From positions 744,001 to 808,000 of the forward strand of contig JAGMWU010000035.1 in the NCBI GenBank assembly GCA_018697195.1: 64,000 nt of DNA, written 5' to 3'. Source of the stretch: Certhia americana. Its lineage: Eukaryota > Chordata > Aves > Passeriformes > Certhiidae. The number at the start of each line of letters is the position of its first letter. The first letter of the stretch is position 1. Shown piece after piece: positions 37,801-47,880 of this stretch. The translations under genes were made by a program, and so were the position numbers. The notes under the pieces were generated by a model that was given only the letters and a program-made list of their open reading frames with translations, had not been told where the DNA came from and searched no databases.

Positions 37801-39167
37801 AATCACCTACCAACCACGCATTCATTCAAATGAAATCCAACCAAGTCTCACAGTGCATGTTTACCTTCTCTTCAAGAGGCCTGTTGCCCAAACACTTTTC
37901 TGCAAGCCAGGAATTCAGTTCCCAATATGACACCTACACTCTACCTCCTGTTCAAATCTCTACTGAAAACTATTGCTTTCATCACAGGTTCCAAGTTATC
38001 TCAGTACAACGTAGGGAAGCTCCAGACAATTTAAGTTGCAGGGTCTCTTGCAGTCCTTACACACCACCTTCAAAATAAATTGCTTCCAAATTCAGTTTTT
38101 CTGAATGAAGGCTACACAAGTTAGATCAAATTTGCAGATAAACACTTAATAACTCTGAATTAAAGACCTTGCTTTTATAGAGGTCATTTCCAACCTAAAT
38201 GATTCCATAATAGAAATGGGATGTTAAGTATGTAATAGCTAAAAAAAAGCTCTATCAACACTGGAGTGTGAGAGAAACTTTTTATGTATTAATTAAAAAG
38301 TCAGAATACCAATATATATTTTACTGATATATATATATATATAAAATATTCCCTTGAGATTAAAAAAACAACCGCTTCTAATCAATAGTGTTTGCTTGCC
38401 TGAACTTATCAATTCAGTGGGGAAAGGAATTTTTTTTTTAAAAGTGATGTGGGTATAATTAGCACAGGAATCTGGGTTCCCACAATCAGAAGCACCAGAG
38501 CTCCCACTGCTGTTTGCTTCTACTTAAGACAAGATGACGCTGTCGCTTTTTTCCTTTAACACTAACACTGAAATGGGGGAGGGGAATTCAACAGGAAGAA
38601 CAGAAAATAAATTACTCACTTTCTCTAATTTTATAGTCAACTAATTTACAAAACTAAGAACGTGGCTTTTCAGCTCTTTCCACTAAGTTCCTTTTCCTAG
38701 AGAATCTCATACCCAGCAGTTGTATTCTAATGTTGAGCCCTTACACTGAAAAAAGCTCTGAGGAGGCGGTGGAAGGTCAAAACAGATAAGGATTTCTTGG
38801 TGGCAGGAGGCAGCTGTACACACGTAACTTCTCTCCCCTCGCAAGGTGGAAATTATTTTAATAAAGTCACGTTTTTCACTGGCACATGACCGCACAACTT
38901 TAACCTATACCTGTCTGCTTTTTAACACCAATTACCAGCCCACTAATGAGATCCACCTCCCATGCTTTCGTGAGAAGGAGCTTTGTTTATGTAACCAGTT
39001 ACCTGCTCGGCCACAGCCCTGAAAAGGCAGGACCCATCCTTGGCCACCTTCTTCCTGTACAAGCCCTGAGATCGCAGGTAGCGGTCCATGGACGTGTCCC
39101 CGGGGGCGTCCCCTCCGCTGCCGGGATGGCTCTGCTCCCCTCCGCCGGCCCTGCCCGCCGCATCCAT
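15661..39167 (-). CDS. OTUD4: OTUD4 OTU-domain deubiquitinase, complete coding region
   Basis: OTUD4 is a cytosolic OTU cysteine protease that removes ubiquitin chains. It also acts as a scaffold for other deubiquitinases in alkylation-damage repair and in innate signalling, and it binds RNA. The coding exons (minus, 5' to 3') are 39003-39167, 37366-37449, 34464-34514, 34113-34159, 32286-32358, 31710-31791, 31349-31493, 29422-29479, 28899-29016, 28608-28672, 26813-26913, 25404-25528, 25110-25290, 24418-24583, 23473-23593, 21761-21816, 21132-21215, 20406-20544, 19146-19415, 18539-18579 and 15661-16890. They sum to 3,402 nt, giving 1,133 residues plus TAA, close to the human length. All introns are GT-AG and all phases agree. 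Catalytic D44, C47 and H150 are present. The start has A at -3 and G at +4. No frameshift or internal stop was found. Confidence 0.97.
16891..18538 (-). other. OTUD4 intron 20
   Basis: A 1.6 kb intron. Around 17290-17600 it is more GC-rich and holds short open frames on both strands. The wording there (repeated 'ctggagcag' and 'tgtgacacc' phrases) recalls a degraded avian dispersed repeat, but I cannot name it. Nothing else is visible. Confidence 0.4.
18539..25290 (-). CDS. OTUD4: OTUD4 coding exons 13-20: disordered central region
   Basis: Exons 25110-25290, 24418-24583, 23473-23593, 21761-21816, 21132-21215, 20406-20544, 19146-19415 and 18539-18579 encode residues 372-724. The region is Pro/Ser/Gln-rich and poorly conserved, apart from the block [20 protein letters not shown]...DEQAFPAL in exon 14 and the block [11 protein letters not shown]...[10 protein letters not shown] in exon 19. 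Exon 13 shows RGPKN...ALPPRLQH in the frame fixed by splicing; the longer open frame across 25069-25539 is a different, spurious frame there. The exon 18 donor is a weaker GTTTGC. Confidence 0.92.
22763..22802. repeat. 20-base direct tandem duplication
   Basis: GTGAACATTCCTTAAAAAAT is repeated at once with one change, in OTUD4 intron 15. Confidence 0.85.
25404..29479 (-). CDS. OTUD4: OTUD4 coding exons 8-12: linker and Tudor-like domain
   Basis: Exons 29422-29479, 28899-29016, 28608-28672, 26813-26913 and 25404-25528 encode residues 216-372. The segment from [20 protein letters not shown] to [10 protein letters not shown] (about residues 292-332) is the Tudor fold that follows the OTU domain in OTUD4 and ALG13. 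The preceding [18 protein letters not shown] motif is also strongly conserved. Intron 11 between 25529 and 26812 contains an A/C-rich low-complexity tract. Confidence 0.93.
26218..26330. repeat. A/C-rich low-complexity tract
   Basis: About 110 bases of CCAAAACAC/CAACAAA words with very few T or G, in OTUD4 intron 11. It is the strand-complement type of the 2080-2178 tract. The 82-codon frame across it has no other support. Confidence 0.8.
31349..39167 (-). CDS. OTUD4: OTUD4 coding exons 1-7: OTU catalytic domain and acidic switch
   Basis: Exons 1-7 encode residues 1-216. After a Gly-rich N terminus, [21 protein letters not shown] leads into the catalytic Asp44-Gly-Ser-Cys47. The histidine box [10 protein letters not shown] gives His150, completing the OTU triad. 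Exon 7 then has a Ser/Asp/Glu cluster ending SASDSEEDN (residues 206-214). In human OTUD4 the equivalent serines are CK2-type phosphosites that turn on K63-chain activity, and the acidic context is conserved here. Exon 3 is only 51 bases (34464-34514), and its acceptor follows a run of 21 T on the minus strand. Confidence 0.95.
34523..34543. repeat. A21 homopolymer beside OTUD4 exon 3
   Basis: 21 consecutive A on the plus strand. On the transcribed (minus) sense it is a T21 tract ending 8 bases before the exon 3 boundary (acceptor ATACAG at 34520-34515), so it serves as the polypyrimidine tract. Confidence 0.9.
38180..38211 (+). mobile_element. CR1 3' terminal relic
   Basis: About 32 bases matching the very end of CR1 (aggtca-ttccaacct-aa-tgattcc) inside OTUD4 intron 1. 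Only the terminus remains, consistent with strong 5' truncation. Confidence 0.6.
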
Positions 39168-39720
39168 GTTCACCCAGGAGATCGCCGCACCCCTCCTAGT
39201 CCCACATGGCGAGGACAAGCCGCGGCGCAGCTCCGGGGCCGAGCGCAGGTGCAGCAGCCCAAGCGGGGAGCAGCGCTGGCCCGCCGGCAGCCGCAGGAGC
39301 AGGAACGGGAGCGGCAGGAAGAGCAGCAACCGGCTTCACGTTGTCCACTCGCATGTAGGGAGCGCGGAGAGAAGCGGCAAAGTTTCCTGCGCAGCCCGGA
39401 CTCGCAGCTCCGTCACTGCGGCGGGCCGGCGGCGGCTCCGGCGGGTCCCGGTGCTGAGGGCAGCGGGCGAGTCCCGGGCTTGCAGCCGGCCTGCGGGCGG
39501 AAAACAAAAGGGAAAGGAAGGACACGTGCGGCCCGCCGGGAGGGAGGGAGGGAGAGGAGGGGAGGGCGCAAACAGGAGCGTAACCTGGCGCTTATTTTCA
39601 CTTTCAGCCCGGGCGCTGCTGGGAGCCGTAGTCCCGGAGGAGGAGGAGGAGGAAGCAGAAGCAGGCGGACACAGCGCCCGGGGCCGGGCTGTCAGCCTTA
39701 TTCGCAGTGAGGATCATTTC
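38990..39720 (-). promoter_or_regulatory. OTUD4: OTUD4 CpG-island promoter, first exon and 5' UTR
   Basis: GC- and CpG-rich sequence covering the first coding exon (39003-39167) and the region upstream of the start codon, with many CGG/GCC words. The surrounding intron is AT-rich. No TATA box is apparent. An ACTACGGCTCCCAGCA motif (minus strand, 39632-39617) resembles the ZNF143/THAP11 promoter element. The transcription start probably lies between about 39300 and 39640. The 225- and 254-codon plus-strand frames here are products of high GC content. Confidence 0.8.
39617..39632 (-). promoter_or_regulatory. ZNF143/THAP11-type promoter motif
   Basis: ACTACGGCTCCCAGCA on the minus strand closely fits the remembered consensus ACTACAANTCCCAGCA, about 450 bases upstream of the OTUD4 start codon in its CpG island. 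Such sites cluster near starts of housekeeping genes. Confidence 0.55.
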
Positions 39721-39857
39721 ATTGCTTCGCAGTTTACAACCAACACACGGGGGGGTGGTTGGTAAAAAAATCACCATAACCCGGCGGTGCGCGCTCGCAG
39801 CCCACAAAGCCAAATGTTTCCTGGTGGCCTCCAAAGCAGCGTGGGCAGCAGGGAAAG

Positions 39858-40408
39858 GGGGTGGGGAATTCTCCCCCTCTACTCCCCTCCGCTGAGACCC
39901 CACCTGGAATAGTGTGTCCAGCTCTGGTGCTCCCAGCACAAGGAGGACATGGAGCTGTTGGAGCGAGCCCAGAGGAGGCCACGAAGTTGGGAATGGGACT
40001 GGGGCATCTCCCCTACAAAGACAGGTTGAGAAAGTTTTGGCTGTTCAGCCTGAAGGCTGCATGGAAATCTTACAACAAACTTCCAGTCTCTGAAGGAGAC
40101 CTAAAAGGAAGCAGAAGAGGGACTTGGAACTATAGTGATGGGACAAGAAGTAGCAGGTTCAAACTCACAGGGTGAAAATTTAGGTTAGATATTAGGAAGA
40201 AATTCTCCTCTGTGAGAGGGGTGAGACACTGGAGCAGGCTGCCCAGGGTGGTTGTGGATGCCCCATTCCTGGAAGTGTTCAAGGCCAGGTTGGATGAGGC
40301 CTTGGGAAACCTGCTCTAGTGGGAGGTGTTCCTGCACAGGGAAGTGGAATTGGGACTAGATGATCATTAATGTCCATTCCAACCCCTTCACGTTCTATGA
40401 TTTTATCT
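39858..40408 (+). mobile_element. CR1 LINE 3' fragment, sense
   Basis: About 550 bases from 'gaattctccccctctactcc' through 'gagaccccacctggaatagt', 'ttaggttagatattaggaag' and 'gctgcccagggtggttgtgg' to the terminal 'cgttctatgattttat'. This is the 3' untranslated end of avian CR1, truncated at its 5' side as usual and moderately diverged. It lies just upstream of the OTUD4 promoter island. Confidence 0.92.
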
Positions 40409-41886
40409 GGAACCTAATTCACATTTTTGTGTGTTTAGCTAGGCTTTGTTTCGTTTGGGGTTTCCCAGCCCACAGATGAGATTGTAAGATTATTTTTTAA
40501 TCCACTTGCAGGAAAGAAGATGAAAATAAAACCAAGATAGTAAAAGAGGGCATAATTTAAAATGGATTTTAAAAAGCCACACACAACCATTCGATACTTT
40601 AAATGCATTACTTTTCTTGTATGCCACTCTTAGTTGTAAGAAGCCCAAATATTTGCATCACAATTGCATGATTAAGTTTTGCTTGGCATAGTAAACAGGA
40701 TTTAAAAGGTTTCGATGCACAAAATGTGACAAGAAAAGATGCTCTTCAAACTTGTAAGGCAACTTGAATGGAAACCCTGATTTTTACTTTCAGCTGACAG
40801 CAATAAGCCTAGGGAGGGTGGTGACTTGAGATCCCTAGGTCATAGTAAGTAACTTATTTAAGAAACACAAGTTACAAGCCAGCCCAAGTATAGTGTTCCA
40901 CCAGCTCCTCAGAAGCAGCATCACACCATCTTTCCTAACAGAAGCTCAGGTTTGCCAGAAAGGAACAAGAAACAAATGCCAGTTCCTGGGATCTCTGTAC
41001 ACAAGGAGAACAGAAAGTGAAACAAGTGAAAGCAAAGCTCTACCCACAGCCAAACCTCCAAGACACAGTAAGCTAGTGAGGCAGCAGAGGGATGGATGTT
41101 TTAGACAAGGAAAGGGGTAAAAGCACCAGCAAGGAGCTGGAGGGAAAGCTCTGAAGCAGCTTTCCCCACAAGATGGGAAAGGTCATGTAACAAGACTGAA
41201 CTATAAACAGTTGCTGCCACTGACTCAGCTACTGCATTCACTCAAGGCACTCGGGCTAGCAGAGTCCTGCATGTGAGAACTGCTTCTTCTGTAGATAAAA
41301 CTGATTTGGAAAGATGCTTTTGAGACCTATCAAACTGGTGTCCCGTTACAGAGTTTCTTAGGCATACCCTATTTATTCCTCACTCTATATGTCATGTTTA
41401 GAAGAAGAACTATGCTCTAATATTTAACAACTCTGTCTTCTCATATATTTCAGCCTTTTGTCATTGTGATTCTAAAGGCTGGTGAGGGGAAGGGCAAATG
41501 CCTTTCATCACATCTGTTAGACTCAAGAATGCCTATACACACCAGCCATTCAGTATGTGACAAGATGTAAATGTGGTTCTGATAAGTGAATACACAGAAA
41601 ATTAGAGCATTAAAGTCGTCTAGTTGTCAGTGTCCTAAAATCCTGCTCTTCCTGCAATCAGCCCCTGATGCTCATCAAGTGATTATGACCCACAGAGCTT
41701 TTTCCAAGTGCTGCTATACACGAATCAATCCATTTCTATAGAAGTTAAGCTCTCAATGAAGAAATCTACTCCATATGCATATTTGCTAAGGCTCAGGGAG
41801 AAACGCACCCACCCAAAGGCACCTGAAACACCTCAGCATTAAAATAAATGCTCCATCAAGATAAGAACTACTAAATTATAACTCAC

Positions 41887-41960
41887 GAGTTATTACAGAT
41901 GTTCTAATTGGAGTTCCTACAGATGCTCTTAATTAGAGTTAATACAGATGTTCTAATTAG
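41887..41960. repeat. Three-copy tandem repeat, unit 24-25 bases
   Basis: Copies begin at 41887, 41911 and 41936. Each reads GAGTT..TACAGATG.TCT.AATT with a few differences. It is a small local amplification. Confidence 0.75.
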
Positions 41961-42098
41961 CCACTGGCTTTATTAACACTTTCAACCAGCACTTGTACCA
42001 CGTGCAGCATCTCCAGCCACGAGTTTCTCCTCTCACTGCCCCTACCCTGAATCAGCCCAGGAAGCTGACTCAAGCTGAAAAAAATTTTTCAGGGGCAG

Positions 42099-42121
42099 AA
42101 AAAAAAAAAAAAAAAAAAAAA
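42099..42121. repeat. A23 homopolymer
   Basis: 23 consecutive A just left of the second CpG island. No retrocopy or CR1 body is attached to it that I can see. Confidence 0.9.
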
Positions 42122-42149
42122 TCTAACTTTATTTTTAAACCAAGATTGG

Positions 42150-42959
42150 TTTTGTGATCCAGGTCACGGCCTGCCTGTCCCAACACCTGAGCCAGCAACC
42201 TTGGGGAGAGCAGCCCGGTGTTCCCCCGCCTGGAACGCGCCCTTTCCCGGTTCGCCACGCCTTTCTCCCCCCCGCAGCTCGGCGGGGCAGGCCGGGGACA
42301 GGCACCCTGGCAGGGGCGGCCTCCCGGAGCCGCGGCCGCAGCCCTGCCCGCCCCTCCCAGCACCGGCACCGCCGGGGCCGCACTCCCGCTACCGCCGGCC
42401 CATGGCACCTACCGGCCCCCTCCTCCTGTTCGCCTCCCTACGGGCGACGCTGGCAGCGGCGGCAGCAGCACCTCACGCTCCTCCTCGCCCCGCCGCGGCC
42501 CCGGCACTTCAATCTCCCGCGGCGGCCGCTCCGCCCGCGTCGCTCCCGGTGATGCGCCCGCTGCCAGCCCCGTCCCGTCGTCCCGTCCCGCCCTCCCGCC
42601 GCGCCGATTCCCCCCCCCGCCCGCTGTTGGTTTGGCCCGCCGGCCACACCTGCGGCTCGCACCATTCGCCGCGCGGGGGGGAGCCGAGGGGGGAAAGAGG
42701 CGGGTGGGGAGCGCGCCCTGGCGCCGGGGGAGCGAGCGGGATGGAGCGCTAGGATGCTGCGCTGGGATCCCGCCGCGATCGGCTGGGAGGAGCCAGAGGG
42801 TGCCGAGGAGAGCGCCAGTGGCCTCATGTGGTCCTCACCCGCAAGGCCCGCAGTGGTACAGCCAAGGATTCTCTCCTTCCCCTCACCCAGCAGGTCCCAG
42901 CGAGGGGCGGGAACTGCCATGTTCAGTGGTTCCCTCAGCTGCGCAGCCCGGCCGGGGCG
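42150..42959. promoter_or_regulatory. Second CpG island, gene unassigned
   Basis: About 800 bases of very GC-rich, CpG-dense sequence, sharply bounded on the left and cut by an assembly gap at 42960. No exon of a known protein can be read in it. The long frames across it (for example 42201-42752 or 42218-43057) are proline/arginine/alanine-rich as expected for any GC-rich DNA, and one runs into the Ns. It may be the start of a non-coding transcript or a distant 5' exon of the next gene to the right (SMAD1 in other vertebrates). Confidence 0.6.
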
Positions 42960-42969
42960 NNNNNNNNNN
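42960..42969. other. Assembly gap (10 N)
   Basis: Ten Ns of probably unknown true size, lying exactly between the CpG island and a minisatellite. The real sequence is likely longer and GC-rich or repetitive. Confidence 0.95.
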
Positions 42970-43260
42970 ACACAGGCTGAGGGGACATCCCACAGCCACA
43001 CAGGCTGAGGGGACATTCCACAGCCACACAGGCTGGAGGGGACACTCCACAGGCTAGAGGGATAATCCCGCAGCCACACAGGCTGGAGTGAACATCCCAC
43101 AGCCACACAGGCTGGAGGGGACATCCCACAGGCTAGAGGGATAATCCCACAGCCACACAGGCTGGAGGGGACATCCCACAGCCACACAGGCTGGAGGGGA
43201 CATCCCACAGCCACACAGGCTGGAGGGGACACCACACAGGCTGAGGGGATCATCCCACAG
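42970..43260. repeat. Minisatellite, 28-29 base unit
   Basis: About nine to eleven head-to-tail units built on ACACAGGCTGGAGGGGACAT + CCCACAGCC. Variants lack one G, or carry an alternative half unit with GGCTAGAGGGATAATCCC that recurs in the same register, suggesting a higher-order pattern. Frames on both strands stay open because the unit lacks stops in some phases; the Cys/Val/Pro-rich peptides are artefacts. The array begins at the assembly gap, so copy number is underestimated or unknown. Confidence 0.92.
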
Positions 43261-43544
43261 CTGGTTGCACTGCCACAAGTTGCTGAGCTGTGCCCTCGAT
43301 ACATGCATGCTGCCGCAGTAATTGTGTATATTTCTGAAATACAGCCATATACAAAGAAGTGTATTCTCATATTCCGTTGCTCTTTCTCAGGAGTGCTCTA
43401 GCAGATACCAAGAAAGATGTGAAATGTTTGTAAAGCAGTAGTGGGAAGACTGTGAGAAGAGTAAGCAACTGTGTAGCAAATTCACATTGGATGTGTTTTT
43501 CCCCTTACTGAAAAGCTTATTCAGGCTGGGAATTCAAAACCAGG

Positions 43545-44094
43545 AGGGCAAGGGAGGGGATTCTGCCCCTCTGCTGTGCTCTGGTGAGAACCCACCCGCA
43601 GGACTGCATCCAGCTCTGGGATCCCCAGCATTAAAAGGGTGTGGAACTGTTGGACCTGGTCCAGAGGAGGGCTATGGCCATGCTCAGAGGGTTGGAGCAC
43701 CTCTCCTATGAAGACAGGCTGAGAGGATTGGGGGTTTTTTTCAGCCTGGAGAAGGTTCTGTGGAGACCTTACTGCAGCCATTCAGAACCAAAAAGGGGCT
43801 ACAAGAGCTGCAGAGGGATTTTTTACAAGGGCCTGTAGCAATAGAACAAAGGGATGTGGCTTTAAACTGAAAGAGGATAGGTTTATATTAGACACTAAGA
43901 AGAAATTCTTTACTGTGGGGGTGGTGAGGCACTGGCACAAGTTTCCCAGAGAAGTTGTGGGTGCCCCATCCCTGGAATTGTTCAAGGCCATGTTTGGTGG
44001 GACTGAGCGACCTGATCTAGTGGAAGGTCCCTGGCTGTGGCAGAGGTGTTGGAAGTAGAACACTTTCCAACCCAAACCATTCTATGATTCTGTG
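43545..44094 (+). mobile_element. CR1 LINE 3' fragment, sense
   Basis: About 550 bases colinear with the 39858-40408 copy: 'gattctgcccctctgctgtg', 'gagcacctctcctatgaaga', 'aggtttatattagacactaa' and the end 'ccattctatgattctgtg'. It has complete 3' ends and is 5'-truncated. Confidence 0.93.
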
Positions 44095-44319
44095 AGTCAG
44101 CTGTCCTGGCCATGCTCCCTCCTAGCTTTTAGTGCACTTCCTCACTGGCAGAGCATGAGACACTAAAAAGTCCTTGACTAAGGGTAAGCACTACATAGCA
44201 ACAACCAAAACATCAGAGTATTTTTCTCATACTGTATCCAAAACAGAGCACAGTGCCAACTACTTTAAAAAAAAAAAAGAATTCTATCCCTGTCAAAACC
44301 AGGACATCAAGGCAGAGGT

Positions 44320-44373
44320 GTGACCTTCAAGGTCACTTTCAACCCAAACCATTCCATGATTCTATGATTCTCT
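44320..44373 (+). mobile_element. CR1 3' terminal fragment
   Basis: Only the last ~55 bases of CR1 remain, ending in 'ccatgattctatgattct'. It sits 225 bases after the previous CR1 end. Confidence 0.85.
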
Positions 44374-45057
44374 GATCAGCACTCAAACACATGATCAAGC
44401 CAATGAGTTTAGGAGGCATTAATAGATAAATATTTCAAGCTAGCTAGCATGAATATTAATAGTGGTGATAAAGCCTGATGCTTAAGGAAACACAGTAAAA
44501 AAAAAAAAAAAGGGTGATCTGGTTAGAAAAAATATTTTAAGTTGTCTATTTGCTTAATAGCCCATGATGAGATTTGTGTCCTGTCAAACCCCAGCCTGAG
44601 AGACTGAATGTTAGAGTTTGATTTGTCCCAACCCCTTCTGAACTGAAACTGAACAACCTGTTAAAAGTTTTAGTTTAATTCTTCCATGATACGGTTTTGT
44701 TTATGGATGTCTGTGTGTGGACAAACTTGGATTTAATTCTTCTGATGAAGGTTAGACCTGGATTTCATGTCTCTAATGCAGAACAGAGGTGCAGTCATGG
44801 CAGAATATAGTTGCATTATTCCTACATACTATTTATAACTGCATCTTTGTGCTCTATGCATGAGCCAAAGACTGTACACTCCCAGGATCTGCATTCCTTC
44901 AGTACATCTCAGGGAACTACAAAAATGCAGTCTGCTTAACTTTGAAATAGGTATTCCTCAAAAGTTTAGTAATCAAGCAACATTTTGCCTTCTGGAGAGC
45001 TTTGGTCAAAGCTAGAATTTTTAAAAAATTAATGCCACATCACTCTCTGCAACTGTC
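44374..45057. other. Intergenic DNA, nothing recognised
   Basis: AT-rich sequence between CR1 fragments, with an A14-type run near 44500. No gene or RNA seen. Confidence 0.6.
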
Positions 45058-45372
45058 TCACTCTCTACAACTCCCTGAAAGGTGGGAGTAGTCAGGTGGG
45101 GTTGGTCTCTTTCTCCAGGCAGCAACTGACAGAACGAGAGGACACAGTCTCAAGCTGCACTAAGGGAACTATAGGTTGGATATTAGGAAAAGGTTTGTCA
45201 TGGAAAGAGTGATAAAGTACTGGAATGGTCTTCCCAGGGTGGAGTCACCATCCCTGGACGTGTTCAAAAACAGACTGGATGTGGCACTTGGAGCCATGGT
45301 TTAGTTGAGGTGTTAGGGCATGGGTTGGACTCAAAGATCTTGAAGGTCTCTTCCAACCTAGTGATTCTGTGT
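45058..45372 (+). mobile_element. CR1 LINE 3' fragment, other subfamily
   Basis: About 315 bases with 'ggacacagtctcaagctgca', 'ataggttggatattaggaaa', 'ggagtcaccatccctggacg' and 'gatcttgaaggtctcttcca', then 'tgattctgtg'. These are wordings of a CR1 subfamily distinct from the 43545 copy. Confidence 0.9.
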
Positions 45373-47000
45373 ATTTTTGATGCTGCTGTGGAAGGTGTAT
45401 CTTCAGATTCTAGGCAGAATATCCCATTGCAGTCTCTAATTTGGGGAGTATTTTCCCTGGTTGGATTTTGGTTTAGACAAATGATTTCCATTCAGTATAA
45501 CACAAATGACAAAAAACATGTTGTGGTGAAAGGTGTTCCTTCCACCCTTGAGGAACACTTCCTAAACTGTCTTGAAGATGTTGGTCTGAAGATTTGTAAA
45601 GTCAAGAACTGCTGAGAGTTGAGGCAAGAAGGTATTTGAGGTAAATCTAGGCTTTTAAAACCTTTCAGAACTCGTGAATGGTTGTACTCTAAGCATGGAA
45701 GGAAGATGGCAGAACCGAAGCGTTTTTAGTGGTGTAAAGACAGAATATGAGTAATTGGCTGTGAATTGGGGGCTATCGCTTCAGGCAATGTGAACGGGTA
45801 GGTACATTGTATTAAAATGTACTCTTTTCACTGTTTCTTTAAGTTTGTAGAGCTTTGTAGAGCTTTGTAGAGGGCTCGTGTGGCAAGGTTTTGGCAGAGG
45901 AGGCCCACAGGGCTGGCTTCTGCGGGAGACTGCCAGAAACTTCCCACATCCAAGGGAACCAGTGCCATAATCCTGTTTACAGAAGTAACTGTGTGACTGC
46001 AGCTAGAAAAAGCCAGGAGTCTGGCAGCAGTGTTTGCAGAAAACGTATTTCCTGTAGCTTGGAATGAGTAAACAGTAACACTTTGGAGGAGTGCTTTGAA
46101 TCAGTTGTCATGAAAATTAATCTGAAGCCAGTGAACAGAAAAGTTTTATTTAAATGATAGTTTATATTAAATTACAGTTGTCTTGTGTCTTAAAGACTGA
46201 TTTTTCACTGTTTGGTAACCATTAAAATGTGCTGATTATGGTCTTCATGCATAATTTACCATCTCATTTTGCTAGCAAAGAGGATGTGGTGTAGTTACAT
46301 ACATCTGAGACATTTCAGACTTTAACGTAACATCTTCATTTGTACAGACATTTCACTGTTTGGGAAGATGAGGACTGTTTCATTTCTTTTTTTCCTAGGT
46401 AGTTATTACACTTTTACTTGTGGTTCATACCGAACTCCTAGTAGATAAATATGGGAATAGAAAGAAAATAATGAGGGAAAAAAACCTTTTATAGTTGCTT
46501 TTAGTTGAATAAGATTACCATAAATGTATTTAATCCTTCTTAAGGAGATTGCCTAAATATGTTTGGCATTGAAAGAGGTTTTATTAAAAAAATGGAAGTA
46601 TACTTGCAGGAAAAGAATGTGATTGGTTTTGATCACTCAGATGTTCTAGTGTGTAGAACTAGTAGAGATCATCCTGTAATTTCCACCTCTTTTATTTATG
46701 GACAGAAATAATGGAAAAAAAAAAAATTCAGCAGCGGTAATCCATTTAAGTGAGCTGGTTGAATGAACAGAAATGAAGGAAATACTGCCACCTTGCTTGC
46801 AGAAGAAGGTGCTTGTCAGAAACTGGTTCAACACTTCAGCAAACCAAGATTAATCCTCCAGCAGCTTCAACAGAGAGTCCATACTGCTTAATAATGCTAC
46901 TTCTGTGGTATTAGTATTGTTATTTTGTTTTGCAAAGCAAACATGTTTGAAATTAAATTTTAAATCAACCAACCTGATTGATTTTATTTTTGGTATTTTA
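45373..47000. other. Intergenic DNA
   Basis: AT-rich. The only structure I see is three head-to-tail copies of a 10-base word (tttgtagagc) at 45844-45873. No gene recognised. Confidence 0.55.
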
Positions 47001-47499
47001 TTTTAGAGACCCTGAGAAGCCACCATGGAAGAACCATTTCTTTTGCCTTACATTTAAATCAGGCACAAAATCAGAATCTTCCAGAAATCAGGTACTTTTC
47101 TTCATGTGTAAGGAGGTTGTATGTGATTGGAGAAGCCTGTCTTTTAACAAGGCAGGAAAAAATATCATTCAAATATATAAATTTCCAATATTGCTGCAGA
47201 ATATTTATTCTTTGAAGTGTTTTGGAAGGAGCAGCAATTTGTAGCACTATCAACTTTGTTTAAAGTAAGTGCAAGCGCATGAAAACATACTCATTAATAA
47301 AATCAGGGTAAGTCATTACTAATAGAGCTCTAGTGGTAAATAGAAGAAAATACAAAGAGATGGACTTTGTAGGAGCCAGTCTTGCTGAGTAATAAGAATT
47401 TTTTTTGTATTTTGGCATTCCAGCTCTAGCCTTCTGTTGCCTCTGTTGTTTCGAGCCCCAGAACAAGTGAAATCTGTGGCGTTTATGGGCAGTGGTTTT

Positions 47500-47880
47500 C
47501 CACTGGCTGATAAGGCCGGGGCCGGGGTTTGTAGTTCAGCTTTTGGTCGTTAGATGCCGGTAGCTCCCCGGGCATTTTGGGCTCTCGAGTTTTCTGACGC
47601 GTTCAAGTGCGGGGTGAGAGCGCAGCAGGGACTTCGAACTGGTGTTTTGATAGGGGGACACAGATACTGCACTCCGTGCGTGCTGTCCGACTCCAAAAAA
47701 ATCCCCCAAACACAATCTCCCTCCCCCAGAAAAGCCTAACAAACCAAACCAAAACCACAGCACAGCAGAAAAAGATTTTTGACTGAAAATTAAGGAGGCA
47801 GCCCAGCTCCAGAACGCAGGGCTAAATAATGTCCATTTTTCTGAGCTCAGTCTGTCCCCAGCCATTGTACTACAACTCTG
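47500..47880. promoter_or_regulatory. Small CpG-enriched patch
   Basis: Short GC/CpG-richer region in AT-rich surroundings (gccggggccgggg, ctcgag, gacgcg). At 47869 on the plus strand it has ACTACAACTCTGAG, partly like the ZNF143-type motif. It could be a weak or decayed promoter. No exon can be assigned. Confidence 0.3.

Larger units (their letters stand above)
40409..42150. other. Intergenic DNA between CR1 and the second CpG island
   Basis: Apart from a small triple tandem repeat (41887-41960) and an A23 run (42099-42121), I recognise nothing here. Confidence 0.6.

Noticed and set aside
38946..39765. Plus-strand frames of 254 and 225 codons at the OTUD4 promoter
   Set aside because: They are GC-driven open frames over a CpG island and antisense to OTUD4 exon 1; the products are low-complexity Arg/Gly/Ser/Ala without domains.
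42970..43260. Regularly spaced repeats resembling a CRISPR array
   Set aside because: Units are directly adjacent tandem copies without unique spacers, in a vertebrate genome.
42201..43370. Frames of 183 to 310 codons across the second CpG island and minisatellite
   Set aside because: Compositional artefacts. Two of them run through the 10-N gap, and the rest consist of minisatellite unit translations.
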